In this document: in pieces, positions 1 to 5,701 of the stretch
How positions within the stretch are numbered: position 1 is the stretch's first letter
Layout: each line of letters begins with the position of its first letter
NCBI GenBank assembly: GCA_947630525.1
Contig: CANRHW010000086.1
Location: 1-6,686, forward strand
DNA length: 6,686 nt
DNA from: an uncultured Clostridia bacterium
GTDB lineage: Bacteria; Bacillota; Clostridia; UMGS1883
Direction: 5' to 3'
Program-made: the position numbers and the translations under genes
Notes under the pieces: generated by a model
What the model was told of the DNA's origin: nothing
The model's database searches: none
Seen by the model: only the letters and a program-made list of their open reading frames with translations

Positions 1-218
1 AGGTCAGCGACGATAAAAACCTCGACGAGGTTTGGATTGAACAAATATCCCTCCGCGAGGCGCTGGATAAGCTGCCACAAAAGGAACACACCATAATCGA
101 CCTTCGGTTTTTCAAGGGCCGTACTCAGACCGAGGTGGCCGGGGAGATAGGCATAAGTCAGGCCCAGGTCAGTCGGATAGAAAAGAGCGCTATAGAGCAT
201 TTGCGCAAAAGCCTATAG
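1..218 (+). CDS. sigG: RNA polymerase sporulation sigma factor SigG, C-terminal end (5' truncated)
   Basis: Only the last 71 codons are in the window, read from base 3 and ending at TAG 216-218. They cover sigma-70 region 4, which contacts the -35 element. The visible part has the SigG/SigF layout: an amphipathic stretch (DEVWIEQISLREALDKLPQKE), then LRFFKGRTQTEVAGEIG and the recognition helix ISQAQVSRIEKSAI (about visible residues 41-64, a helix-turn-helix). ISQAQVSR-EK-AI is the form I associate with SigG; SigF usually differs just after ISQ and ends differently. SigG drives late forespore gene expression inside the developing spore, so its presence points to an endospore-forming lineage. 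Nothing can be said about its start, promoter or upstream neighbours. It is convergent with the next gene. SigF is the main alternative; being a sporulation-type sigma factor is much surer than the exact paralogue. Confidence 0.82.
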   Translation, partial: VSDDKNLDEVWIEQISLREALDKLPQKEHTIIDLRFFKGRTQTEVAGEIGISQAQVSRIEKSAIEHLRKSL

Positions 219-241
219 AGCGCTGACAAAGTCAGCGCTCT
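217..241. terminator. Perfect 11-bp hairpin overlapping the sigG stop codon
   Basis: AGAGCGCTGAC (217-227) and GTCAGCGCTCT (231-241) pair perfectly around an AAA loop. The stem begins inside the sigG TAG codon. It is followed by TTCAAAGG and lacks a run of T, so it does not meet the usual definition of an intrinsic terminator. It more likely protects the mRNA 3' end or helps pausing, or belongs to the hairpin array that follows. Confidence 0.45.
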
Positions 242-242
242 T

Positions 243-271
243 CAAAGGGGAACCCTAACGGTTCCCCTTTG
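243..271. terminator. Perfect 12-bp hairpin, second in the array after sigG
   Basis: CAAAGGGGAACC (243-254) and GGTTCCCCTTTG (260-271) pair perfectly around a CTAAC loop, one base after the previous hairpin ends. The right arm contains CCCCTTT but no T run follows it (GAGAGAACC comes next). On either strand it could be a weak terminator or a structural intergenic repeat; I cannot tell which. Confidence 0.45.
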
Positions 272-300
272 AGAGAACCTCTCCGGGAACATTCCGTTCC
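271..300. repeat. Two short adjacent inverted repeats
   Basis: GAGAG-AAC-CTCTC (271-283) and GGAAC-ATTCC-GTTCC (286-300) are 5-bp stems directly after the 12-bp hairpin. The second resembles a shortened copy of it: GGAACC-CTAAC-GGTTCC against GGAAC-ATTCC-GTTCC, both with five-base loops. This suggests a repeated or decayed structural unit rather than independent sites. Each stem alone would be weak evidence. Confidence 0.4.
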
Positions 301-304
301 ATCA

Positions 305-331
305 TTGACTTTACAATTACAATAATATAAT
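305..331 (+). promoter_or_regulatory. Possible sigma-A promoter in the intergenic region
   Basis: TTGACT (305-310) and TATAAT (326-331) are good -35 and -10 matches, but the spacer is 15 nt, shorter than the preferred 16-18. The surroundings are AT-rich, so chance matches are likely. If used, transcription would start near 338 and could end at the terminator at 451-488, giving a short non-coding transcript. Confidence 0.25.
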
Positions 332-367
332 CAAGCAACTAACTATGTAACACAATATAACGTGGGT

Positions 368-403
368 CCAGCGTCACGCTGGCGGGCGCTTTCGCTTACG
401 AAA
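368..403. repeat. GC-rich palindrome and adjoining short stem-loop
   Basis: CCAGCGT-C-ACGCTGG (368-382) is a 15-base odd palindrome: a 6-bp stem with a TCA loop as RNA, or a dyad site as DNA. Just after it TTTCG-CTTA-CGAAA (390-403) can form a 5-bp stem. Both lie in the candidate transcript between the motif at 305-331 and the terminator at 451-488. No function is recognised. Confidence 0.4.
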
Positions 404-450
404 TATCGCTTTTATAAAGTTGAAAATGATATTTCTACCCCGATTAAAGT

Positions 451-488
451 ATAACATCCCGGGTACACGCCCCGGGATGTTATGTTTT
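451..488. terminator. Strong intrinsic terminator, probably bidirectional
   Basis: ATAACATCCCGGG (451-463) and CCCGGGATGTTAT (471-483) form a perfect 13-bp stem with a seven-base loop (TACACGC). On the plus strand it is followed by GTTTTCT. On the minus strand it is followed by ACTTTAATC, a weaker T tract. It lies between converging genes and can serve transcripts from the sigG side and from the secreted-protein gene. The plus direction has the better tail. Confidence 0.75.
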
Positions 489-491
489 CTA

Positions 492-513
492 TCGAAAGGG
501 AGTTCCCTTTCGA
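492..513. terminator. 9-bp hairpin downstream of the secreted-protein gene
   Basis: TCGAAAGGG (492-500) and CCCTTTCGA (505-513) pair perfectly around AGTT. Reading the minus strand from the gene that stops at 581, this is the first sizeable hairpin met, but it is followed by TAGAAAAC rather than a T run. It may act together with the stronger terminator at 451-488, or simply be part of the hairpin array. Confidence 0.4.
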
Positions 514-580
514 GCTATCCCCATTGTTCACGGGGTTTATCATCAGTCTGAGACTTCCATTTTACAGTCCCTTTATTTCT

Positions 581-2419
581 TTACAGCTCTACAGCGTCGT
601 CTAAATCAAACAGTGCGCCAAAGTCTACTGCCGGCGCGTCGGCCTCGTCGGTATAGCCGTATATTACGGTCTCGCTGTATCCTTCATTGCCGCCGATTTC
701 GTTGAGCTTTATCTCTCCGCCTTCGCCAAGGTCGGGGAAGGCCGTCTCCTTAACCGTGTCGGGTGCGCCGTTGTCCGCGTACTTGATCTCTTCCGTACCG
801 GGACCCGCGCTGTTGTCGGACTCAATGATCCATGAGGTTTCAAAGCCACCCAAGGGGGTTACGGTGTCGCCCTTAATCAATACCTGATATACAAGCGTGT
901 CGCTGATATCGTAGTCTTCCTTAACGGCTACGGCTTTGAGCAGGCAGCTGTCTTCGAGCTTAAGCGTCGTGCCGCTCTTTATGCTCTCGCCAAAGTAAAG
1001 CGGGTCACTGCCGTCGGTGGTGTAGTAGATGGTCGCGCCGCTGGTAGCGCAGCTGATGGTGACCTTGTTGTAATCCGTATACTTGGTCTCACGCACGGTG
1101 GGCGTGGCGACCTTTCTGGATACGGTCAGATTGGTTGAGAATACATCGCTGTTGGCGTATCCGCTCTTGGCGGCTATCATTTTGAACGTGCAGCTGGAAG
1201 AAATCGTTATCGTGCTGCCGGAGGTTATCTTTTTGCTGGAAGTTGTGGGATCGTCGCCGTTTGTAGTATAGTATATGCTGCTGCCGCTGGGGCCGGTTGC
1301 CCTTACCTTAATGCTTGCGGAGGAGGATGTGCTGGTGCTGACCTTGGTCAGGGTGGGCTTTGCCAGCTGCTGAATGTTAAGGCTGAAGTTGAACAGCTTG
1401 CTGGAATATCCGCTCTTGACGGCAAGGAGATATACATAGTTGAGGCCGGGCTTTGTAAGCTGGATGCCGGAGCTTGTATATTTTGCGTCAGAGGTGGTGG
1501 GCGTAGTGCCGTCGGTCGTATAGTAGTAGGTAACGCCGCTTGTCGGAGATGTGAGAGTCACCTTGACGCCGCCCATGATGTTTGTCTTTTTGGGCGTGGG
1601 CGCCTCAATGCCGTTGCCCTCTATGTTGGCGGAATAAACCTTGCTTGGAGCGTAACCGCTCTTGCAGGCTATGAATTTAAGCGTGCAGTCCTTTGTAATG
1701 GTTATGCCGCTGGTGGAGTACTTCTTGCATACGGACGAGGTTTTTGCCACAGGGGTGGAACCGTCAGTGGTGTAGTAGTAGGAACAGCCGCTCACAGGGC
1801 CGGAAAGCTTGTACACCGTCTTACTGCCGGAGGTGCTCTTAGTCAGCTTGGGCTCGCCCAGCCGCTCGATATTTACGCGGCCGGTAGCGATGGCGCTGTT
1901 CTGATAGCCGCTGCGCACGCCGATAGCCTTGATTATGCAGCTTTCGGTAACAACAACTCCCGAGCTGGTATATCTACTGTCGGATGTGGTGGGATTTGAA
2001 CCGTCGAGTGTGTAATAAATCGTCGCGCCCGAGCAGGAGATGGTTATCTTCCTGCCGCCCTCCACATTGGTGGATTTGAAAGTGGGCGTGGCGACGCGGG
2101 CCTTTGTAACGGTCACGGTGTAATAACCAACGGGACTGTAGTCGCCGCTCTCAACGGCTATGGCCCTGACCTCGCAGGATTTAGTTACCTTTACGGATTT
2201 GGAGTATCTTGTGGAAGAGGTAGTAGGATCCGTACCGTTGGTAGTGTAATAAATTTTGGCGTTCTTAGAATCGCTTTTCAATGTGAAAGTGGCGCTGCCT
2301 GTCGTGGTGGTGACAGAAATGTTGGGCGTGGAGACCGAGCTTTCTTCATCGGCCATGGCGCACAGCGGCAGGGTCATAATCAGCAGAGCAAAAAGAACGT
2401 TGGCAAGCTTTCTGATCAT
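581..2419 (-). CDS. Secreted protein of six CHB_HEX_C/Fn3-associated-like beta-sandwich repeats with an acidic tail
   Basis: The 612-residue product starts with a Sec signal peptide: MIRK, a hydrophobic core, then LCAMA with likely cleavage after residue 23. LPLC is not a proper lipobox because Leu, not a small residue, precedes Cys. Residues 29-517 are six repeats of about 80 residues (roughly 29-105, 107-184, 186-268, 271-350, 352-434, 436-517). Each carries the hallmark YYTxDGxxPTTS (starting near 57, 135, 215, 299, 383, 465) and most end with a (C)xxxAIAxKSGY-like strand. This signature is typical of the chitobiase/hexosaminidase C-terminal and Fn3-associated families. The last 92 residues are unrelated and acidic (22 Asp/Glu, 3 Lys). 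No catalytic domain, LPxTG, SLH, dockerin or C-terminal membrane segment is visible, so the protein is probably released or held non-covalently. A carbohydrate or cell-wall role is inference from the fold only. A ribosome site precedes the ATG at 2419; the gene ends in TAA and is convergent with sigG. Confidence 0.85.
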   Translation of the reverse strand: MIRKLANVLFALLIMTLPLCAMADEESSVSTPNISVTTTTGSATFTLKSDSKNAKIYYTTNGTDPTTSSTRYSKSVKVTKSCEVRAIAVESGDYSPVGYYTVTVTKARVATPTFKSTNVEGGRKITISCSGATIYYTLDGSNPTTSDSRYTSSGVVVTESCIIKAIGVRSGYQNSAIATGRVNIERLGEPKLTKSTSGSKTVYKLSGPVSGCSYYYTTDGSTPVAKTSSVCKKYSTSGITITKDCTLKFIACKSGYAPSKVYSANIEGNGIEAPTPKKTNIMGGVKVTLTSPTSGVTYYYTTDGTTPTTSDAKYTSSGIQLTKPGLNYVYLLAVKSGYSSKLFNFSLNIQQLAKPTLTKVSTSTSSSASIKVRATGPSGSSIYYTTNGDDPTTSSKKITSGSTITISSSCTFKMIAAKSGYANSDVFSTNLTVSRKVATPTVRETKYTDYNKVTISCATSGATIYYTTDGSDPLYFGESIKSGTTLKLEDSCLLKAVAVKEDYDISDTLVYQVLIKGDTVTPLGGFETSWIIESDNSAGPGTEEIKYADNGAPDTVKETAFPDLGEGGEIKLNEIGGNEGYSETVIYGYTDEADAPAVDFGALFDLDDAVEL

Positions 2420-2426
2420 GGTTTTT

Positions 2427-2435
2427 CTCTCCTTT
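2427..2435 (-). promoter_or_regulatory. Ribosome binding site of the secreted repeat protein
   Basis: On the minus strand this reads AAAGGAGAG, a strong Shine-Dalgarno sequence, with the GGAG core about 9 nt before the ATG at 2419. It fixes the start, which is also the residue that opens the signal peptide. Confidence 0.85.
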
Positions 2436-2460
2436 AATTATTGAACTTTTTTACCGAACC

Positions 2461-2573
2461 ACAATTTATGGTATTTTATATGTACATCATAGCACAAATT
2501 GTTGTAAAATGGAAGAGATTTTTCAAAATGTAACGTGAACTTAAACAACAATTTACAATTTAGTAACAATTTA
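2461..2573. repeat. Repeated ACAATTTA motifs and an inverted repeat between divergent promoters
   Basis: ACAATTTA occurs at 2461-2468, 2548-2555, 2555-2562 and 2566-2573. In addition AAATTGTTGT (2496-2505) is the exact inverse of ACAACAATTT (2545-2554). The repeats lie between the two divergent promoters, where an operator would be placed. The base composition makes some repetition expected by chance, so a binding-site role is tentative. Confidence 0.35.
2486..2494 (-). promoter_or_regulatory. Possible extended -10 promoter of the secreted-protein gene
   Basis: The minus strand reads TGC-TATGAT from 2494 to 2486, an extended -10 form (TGn before the hexamer), which would start transcription near 2479, about 60 nt before the ATG. 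The hexamer 17 nt upstream (TTCCAT) is a poor -35, so the call rests on the extended -10 alone. The region is AT-rich and other placements are possible. Confidence 0.35.
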
Positions 2574-2608
2574 GCGCCCCTCAATTTGCTGATGAGAGAA
2601 ATTTGCCA

Positions 2609-2637
2609 TTGACTAAAGGCGAAGTTTGTGATATAAT
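2609..2637 (+). promoter_or_regulatory. Strong sigma-A promoter of the activase operon
   Basis: TTGACT (2609-2614), a 17-nt spacer and TATAAT (2632-2637) preceded by TG at 2629-2630 (extended -10). This is close to ideal for the housekeeping sigma factor. The start of transcription should be near 2644, giving a leader of about 100 nt before the ATG at 2744. Good vegetative expression is implied, unless the leader structure or a repressor limits it. Confidence 0.85.
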
Positions 2638-2684
2638 TTATTTTGTATTAATGTGTGAAAACGGATAAAGCTTCCGGCAAAAAT

Positions 2685-2717
2685 GTCGAAAGTTCGGTTC
2701 GCGCCCGAACTTCCGAC
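2685..2717 (+). promoter_or_regulatory. Stable leader hairpin with a competing upstream stem
   Basis: Bases 2685-2697 pair with 2705-2717 (12 pairs, one A-C mismatch, seven-base loop TTCGCGC). The left arm starts with GTCGAAAG (2685-2692), which can instead pair with CTTCCGGC at 2671-2678, a near copy of the right-arm end CTTCCGAC (2710-2717). The two stems exclude each other. No T run follows, and the ribosome site (2731-2740) is outside the hairpin, so a terminator or direct translation block is not evident. It may be an mRNA-stability or processing element. Confidence 0.5.
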
Positions 2718-2730
2718 GACTGACATAGCA

Positions 2731-2740
2731 AAAAGGTGAT
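2731..2740 (+). promoter_or_regulatory. Ribosome binding site of the double activase
   Basis: AAAAGGTGAT matches the GGAGGTGAT complement of the 16S rRNA end in its AGGTGAT part, with the G of GGTG five bases before the ATG at 2744. It supports that start, after which the protein runs straight into the first nucleotide-binding motif (residues 5-14). Confidence 0.8.
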
Positions 2741-2743
2741 TTA

Positions 2744-5641
2744 ATGTTGAAAATTGGCGTTGACGTAGGGAGTACCACGCTGAAATGCGTGGTGCTTGAC
2801 GAAAACAACAGAATAGTATATAAGGAGTACAACCGCCACTACAGCATGATAGTGGAAAAAACGGCCGAGCTGTTGGAACGGATAATGGAGCTCTTCCCCA
2901 ATGACAGGGAAATGGGCCTCGCGGTCTCCGGCAGCGCCGGCATGGGTATGGCCGAAAGGGCCGGGCTGGCCTTTGTGCAGGAGGTATACGCCACCCGCAT
3001 AGCCGTAAAAAAGGCCGTCCCTAACGCCGACGCTGTGATCGAGCTGGGCGGCGAGGACGCAAAGATACTTTTTCTCCAAGGCGGACTGGAAGTCAGAATG
3101 AACGGCAGCTGCGCCGGCGGCACGGGGGCTTTTATCGATCAGATGGCCACCCTTTTGGCCATAAGTCCCACCGAGATGAACGAATGCGCCAAAAATTATG
3201 AAAAAATATACACCATAGCGTCACGCTGCGGCGTCTTCGCCAAAAGCGATGTGCAGCCCCTGCTCAATCAGGGGGCGAAAAAGGAGGATATCTCCGCCAG
3301 CATTTTTGCCGCCGTGGTGAACCAGACCATTGCCGGTCTGGCTCAGGGCCGGGAAATAGAGGGCACGGTGGTCTATCTGGGGGGACCGTTGACCTTTATG
3401 GACCAGTTGAGGGCGGCTTTTGACCGCCAGTTGGGGCTCAAAGGCGTTTGTCCCGAAAATTCCCTTTACTTTGTGGCCGTGGGCGCGGCCCTTTCTCCGG
3501 CGGTCAAGACCGTAGATTTGGCCGAGACTATTGAAAACGTGAAAAAATACACATCCTCCGGCGAGTATCGGAGCTGCCCGCCCCTGTTCAAAAATCAGGA
3601 GGAATACGGGGCTTTCCGCGCCCGGCATAACGCCGCCCGCATACCCATGACCGACAATCCCGACCCCAAGGAAGTCTACATAGGCGTGGACGCGGGCAGT
3701 ACCACCCTAAAGGCCGTGGTGCTTGACGAAAATGGCGATATAATCCACGCCGACTATATGCCCAACAGCGGAAATCCCATACCGCTGCTACGGGATTTTC
3801 TCATGAAATTTTACGAAAAATATCCAAGGGTAAAGGTTCGTGCCTCCGCGTCCACCGGTTACGGCGAGGAGATAACCAAAAACGCTTTCGGCTTCGATAT
3901 GGGCCTTGTGGAGACCATGGCTCACTTCACCGCCGCCAAAAAATTTGACCCGGATGTGGACTTTATCATCGATATCGGCGGTCAGGATATAAAATGCTTC
4001 AAGATTAGGGGCGGGGCCATAGACAATATATTCCTCAACGAGGCCTGCTCCTCGGGCTGCGGCTCGTTTTTGCAGACCTTTGCCGGGGCTTTGGGCTACA
4101 GCATCAGCGAATTTGCCCAAAAGGGTATATTGGCGGACAAGCCGGTGGATTTGGGCTCCCGCTGCACGGTGTTCATGAACTCCTCGGTCAAGCAGGCGCA
4201 GAAAGACGGGGCCGGTATTGAAAACATTTCCGCCGGGCTCAGCATAAGCGTGGTCAAAAACGCCATATACAAGGTCATTCGCGCCGCAAGCGCCGACAGT
4301 CTCGGCAAAAACATTGTGGTTCAGGGCGGTACTTTCCTGAACGACGCCGTGCTGAGGGCCTTTGAAATGGAGCTGGGCAGGAATGTTATCCGCCCGAATA
4401 TCGCCGGCCTTATGGGGGCCTACGGGGCGGCCCTTTACGCCATGGCCAATCCGCCGGAAAAATCGTCCACCATCACCCCGGAGGGACTTTGGGAATTTAA
4501 GCACGAGGTCGGCTCCGTTACCTGTAACGGCTGCACCAATCACTGCAGGCTGACGATAAACAACTTCGGCGGCGGCCGCCGCTTTATTGCCGGCAACCGC
4601 TGCGAAAAACCGCTGAAAACCAAGTCCGCGGCCGAAAAGCTTGACCTGTTTGAATATAACCGCTCGCTTTTGGACGCTTACGCGCCGCAGGAGGGGGAGC
4701 GGGGCATTATCGGCATACCTATGAGCTTAAATATGTGGGAGCTGTATCCTTTTTGGCATACGCTTTTCACAAGGCTGGGCTTTAAGGTACTGCGCTCGCC
4801 GGCCAGTGATCGGAGCCTTTACCTTTCGGGCCAGCACACAATACCGTCGGACACGGTGTGTTTCCCGGCCAAGCTGGTACACGGCCACATCGACGCGCTG
4901 ATAAACATGGGCGTGGACGCCATATTTTATCCATGTATGTCATATAATCTTGATGAAGGACTGTCCAGCAATCACTACAACTGCCCCGTTGTGGCCTATT
5001 ATCCCGAAGTCGTCAGGGCAAACGTGACCAATATGGGCAGGACGAAATTCATATATGACTACGTGGGCCTCCACCGCCCCAAAGATTTTGTAAAGACCAT
5101 GCACGGGATACTTTGCCGTGAGTTTGGGGATTTTGACATTAAGGCGGTACGGCGGGCGGCGGAGGCGGCCTATGCCGAGTACCGCGCTCACATGGGGCGC
5201 ATAGCCGCCAAGGGGCAGGAGTTTTTGAAGCTGGCCCGGGAGAGGAATATGCCGGTCATAGTCCTCTGCGGCCGCCCTTATCACCTGGACCCGGAAGTCA
5301 GCCACGGCATCGACAAGCTCATCTGCGACCTGGGGGCCGCGGTCATCACTGAGGACAGCGTAAGTCCCCTTGTGGAGCCGTTCGAGACCCATGTCCTCAA
5401 CCAGTGGACCTATCACGCCCGGCTTTACGCGGCGGCCAAGTGGGCCGCGGAGCAGGGCAATGACGTGAACGTGGTTCAGCTTGTGTCCTTTGGCTGCGGG
5501 GTCGACGCCATCACCGGCGACGAGGTTCGCCGCATAACCGAAGAAAAGGGCAAGATATACACTCAGATAAAAATAGACGAGATAACCAATCTTGGTACCG
5601 TCAAGATACGGCTGCGGAGCCTGTTCGCCGCGCTGAAATAG
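2744..5641 (+). CDS. Tandem acyl-CoA dehydratase activase (BadF/BcrA/HgdC type) with DUF2229-like HgdA/B domain
   Basis: The 965-residue protein has four parts. Activase domain 1 (about 1-255) has ASKHA ATPase motifs GVDVGSTTLK (5-14), ELGGEDAKI (100-108) and YLGGP (211-215), with cluster-type cysteines C123 (GSCAGGTG) and C162 (SRCGVF). Activase domain 2 (about 311-567) repeats them: GVDAGSTTLK (314-323), DIGGQDIK (410-417), VQGG (526-529), C435 and C474. A small Cys motif follows: C594, C597, C601 and C620. The rest (about 650-965) is DUF2229-like, related to HgdA/HgdB subunits, with C706, C731, C747 and C918. Classical activators use ATP and a [4Fe-4S] cluster to inject low-potential electrons into radical 2-hydroxyacyl-CoA dehydratases; the same chemistry is inferred here in the cytoplasm. 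The closest family I recall is a chain of about 1400 residues; this one stops early and its missing C-terminal part is the next gene, 60 bases on and in the same frame. The substrate is unknown; HgdC-like double-cubane reductase systems are an alternative comparison. It is transcribed from a strong promoter at 2609-2637. Confidence 0.88.
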   Translation: MLKIGVDVGSTTLKCVVLDENNRIVYKEYNRHYSMIVEKTAELLERIMELFPNDREMGLAVSGSAGMGMAERAGLAFVQEVYATRIAVKKAVPNADAVIELGGEDAKILFLQGGLEVRMNGSCAGGTGAFIDQMATLLAISPTEMNECAKNYEKIYTIASRCGVFAKSDVQPLLNQGAKKEDISASIFAAVVNQTIAGLAQGREIEGTVVYLGGPLTFMDQLRAAFDRQLGLKGVCPENSLYFVAVGAALSPAVKTVDLAETIENVKKYTSSGEYRSCPPLFKNQEEYGAFRARHNAARIPMTDNPDPKEVYIGVDAGSTTLKAVVLDENGDIIHADYMPNSGNPIPLLRDFLMKFYEKYPRVKVRASASTGYGEEITKNAFGFDMGLVETMAHFTAAKKFDPDVDFIIDIGGQDIKCFKIRGGAIDNIFLNEACSSGCGSFLQTFAGALGYSISEFAQKGILADKPVDLGSRCTVFMNSSVKQAQKDGAGIENISAGLSISVVKNAIYKVIRAASADSLGKNIVVQGGTFLNDAVLRAFEMELGRNVIRPNIAGLMGAYGAALYAMANPPEKSSTITPEGLWEFKHEVGSVTCNGCTNHCRLTINNFGGGRRFIAGNRCEKPLKTKSAAEKLDLFEYNRSLLDAYAPQEGERGIIGIPMSLNMWELYPFWHTLFTRLGFKVLRSPASDRSLYLSGQHTIPSDTVCFPAKLVHGHIDALINMGVDAIFYPCMSYNLDEGLSSNHYNCPVVAYYPEVVRANVTNMGRTKFIYDYVGLHRPKDFVKTMHGILCREFGDFDIKAVRRAAEAAYAEYRAHMGRIAAKGQEFLKLARERNMPVIVLCGRPYHLDPEVSHGIDKLICDLGAAVITEDSVSPLVEPFETHVLNQWTYHARLYAAAKWAAEQGNDVNVVQLVSFGCGVDAITGDEVRRITEEKGKIYTQIKIDEITNLGTVKIRLRSLFAALK

Positions 5642-5690
5642 CGGCGGCTCCACCGCGCCGTGCGCATGGATTTTATTCTCCGCTCGTAAT

Positions 5691-5696
5691 GGGAGG
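5691..5696 (+). promoter_or_regulatory. Ribosome binding site of the downstream HgdA/B-like gene
   Basis: GGGAGG lies five bases before the ATG at 5702, just after an in-frame TAA (5687-5689). It shows that the second part is translated from its own start rather than as a continuation of the upstream protein. Confidence 0.8.
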
Positions 5697-5701
5697 CACT
5701 T

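Larger units (their letters stand above)
219..580. other. Gene-free convergent intergenic region rich in hairpins
   Basis: This stretch of about 360 bases lies between the 3' ends of sigG (+) and the secreted repeat protein (-). I see no credible coding sequence in it. It holds two long perfect hairpins next to sigG, two short ones, an AT-rich patch (301-360) with a promoter-like motif, a GC-rich palindrome (368-382), a strong bidirectional terminator (451-488), and another 9-bp hairpin (492-513). The individual elements are listed separately. The density of inverted repeats is higher than simple termination needs, which raises the possibility of a REP/MITE-like intergenic repeat or a small RNA. 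Confidence 0.8.
2420..2743. other. Divergent intergenic regulatory region
   Basis: This gene-free stretch of 324 bases separates the minus-strand secreted protein from the plus-strand activase operon. It contains the ribosome site and a possible promoter for the minus gene (2427-2494), an AT-rich zone with repeated ACAATTTA motifs (2461-2573), a strong plus-strand promoter (2609-2637) and a leader of about 100 nt with a stable hairpin (2685-2717) before the ribosome site at 2731-2740. No small gene is credible here; the short minus ORF crossing it lacks a ribosome site and overlaps the promoter. Confidence 0.8.

Noticed and set aside
217..300. Start of a CRISPR array
   Set aside because: The units are inverted repeats of differing sequence without regular direct repeats or unique spacers of constant length.
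848..859. Sortase-like motif (TPLGG) in the tail of the secreted protein
   Set aside because: It is not LPxTG, it lies about 90 residues before the end, and no hydrophobic segment and basic tail follow.
2351..2419. Lipoprotein signal (LPLC) in the secreted repeat protein
   Set aside because: The residue before Cys is Leu, whereas a lipobox needs a small residue there. AMA followed by Asp fits an ordinary signal peptidase I site instead.
2638..2832. Short minus-strand frame crossing the divergent promoter region
   Set aside because: It overlaps the -10 region's downstream edge, the leader and the start of the activase gene, and has no ribosome site or recognisable product.
3221..3628. Open frame of 135 codons on the minus strand
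   Set aside because: Antisense shadow of the first activase domain and linker, with no ribosome site or motif.
3788..4543. Open frame of 251 codons on the minus strand
   Set aside because: It lies wholly opposite the second activase domain, which is strongly conserved in sequence motifs. Its translation shows no family signature.
5639..5689. Stop-codon readthrough (recoded TAG) joining the two genes into one protein
   Set aside because: A second, different in-frame stop (TAA 5687-5689) follows, and a good ribosome site and ATG come directly after it, so separate translation is the simpler explanation.
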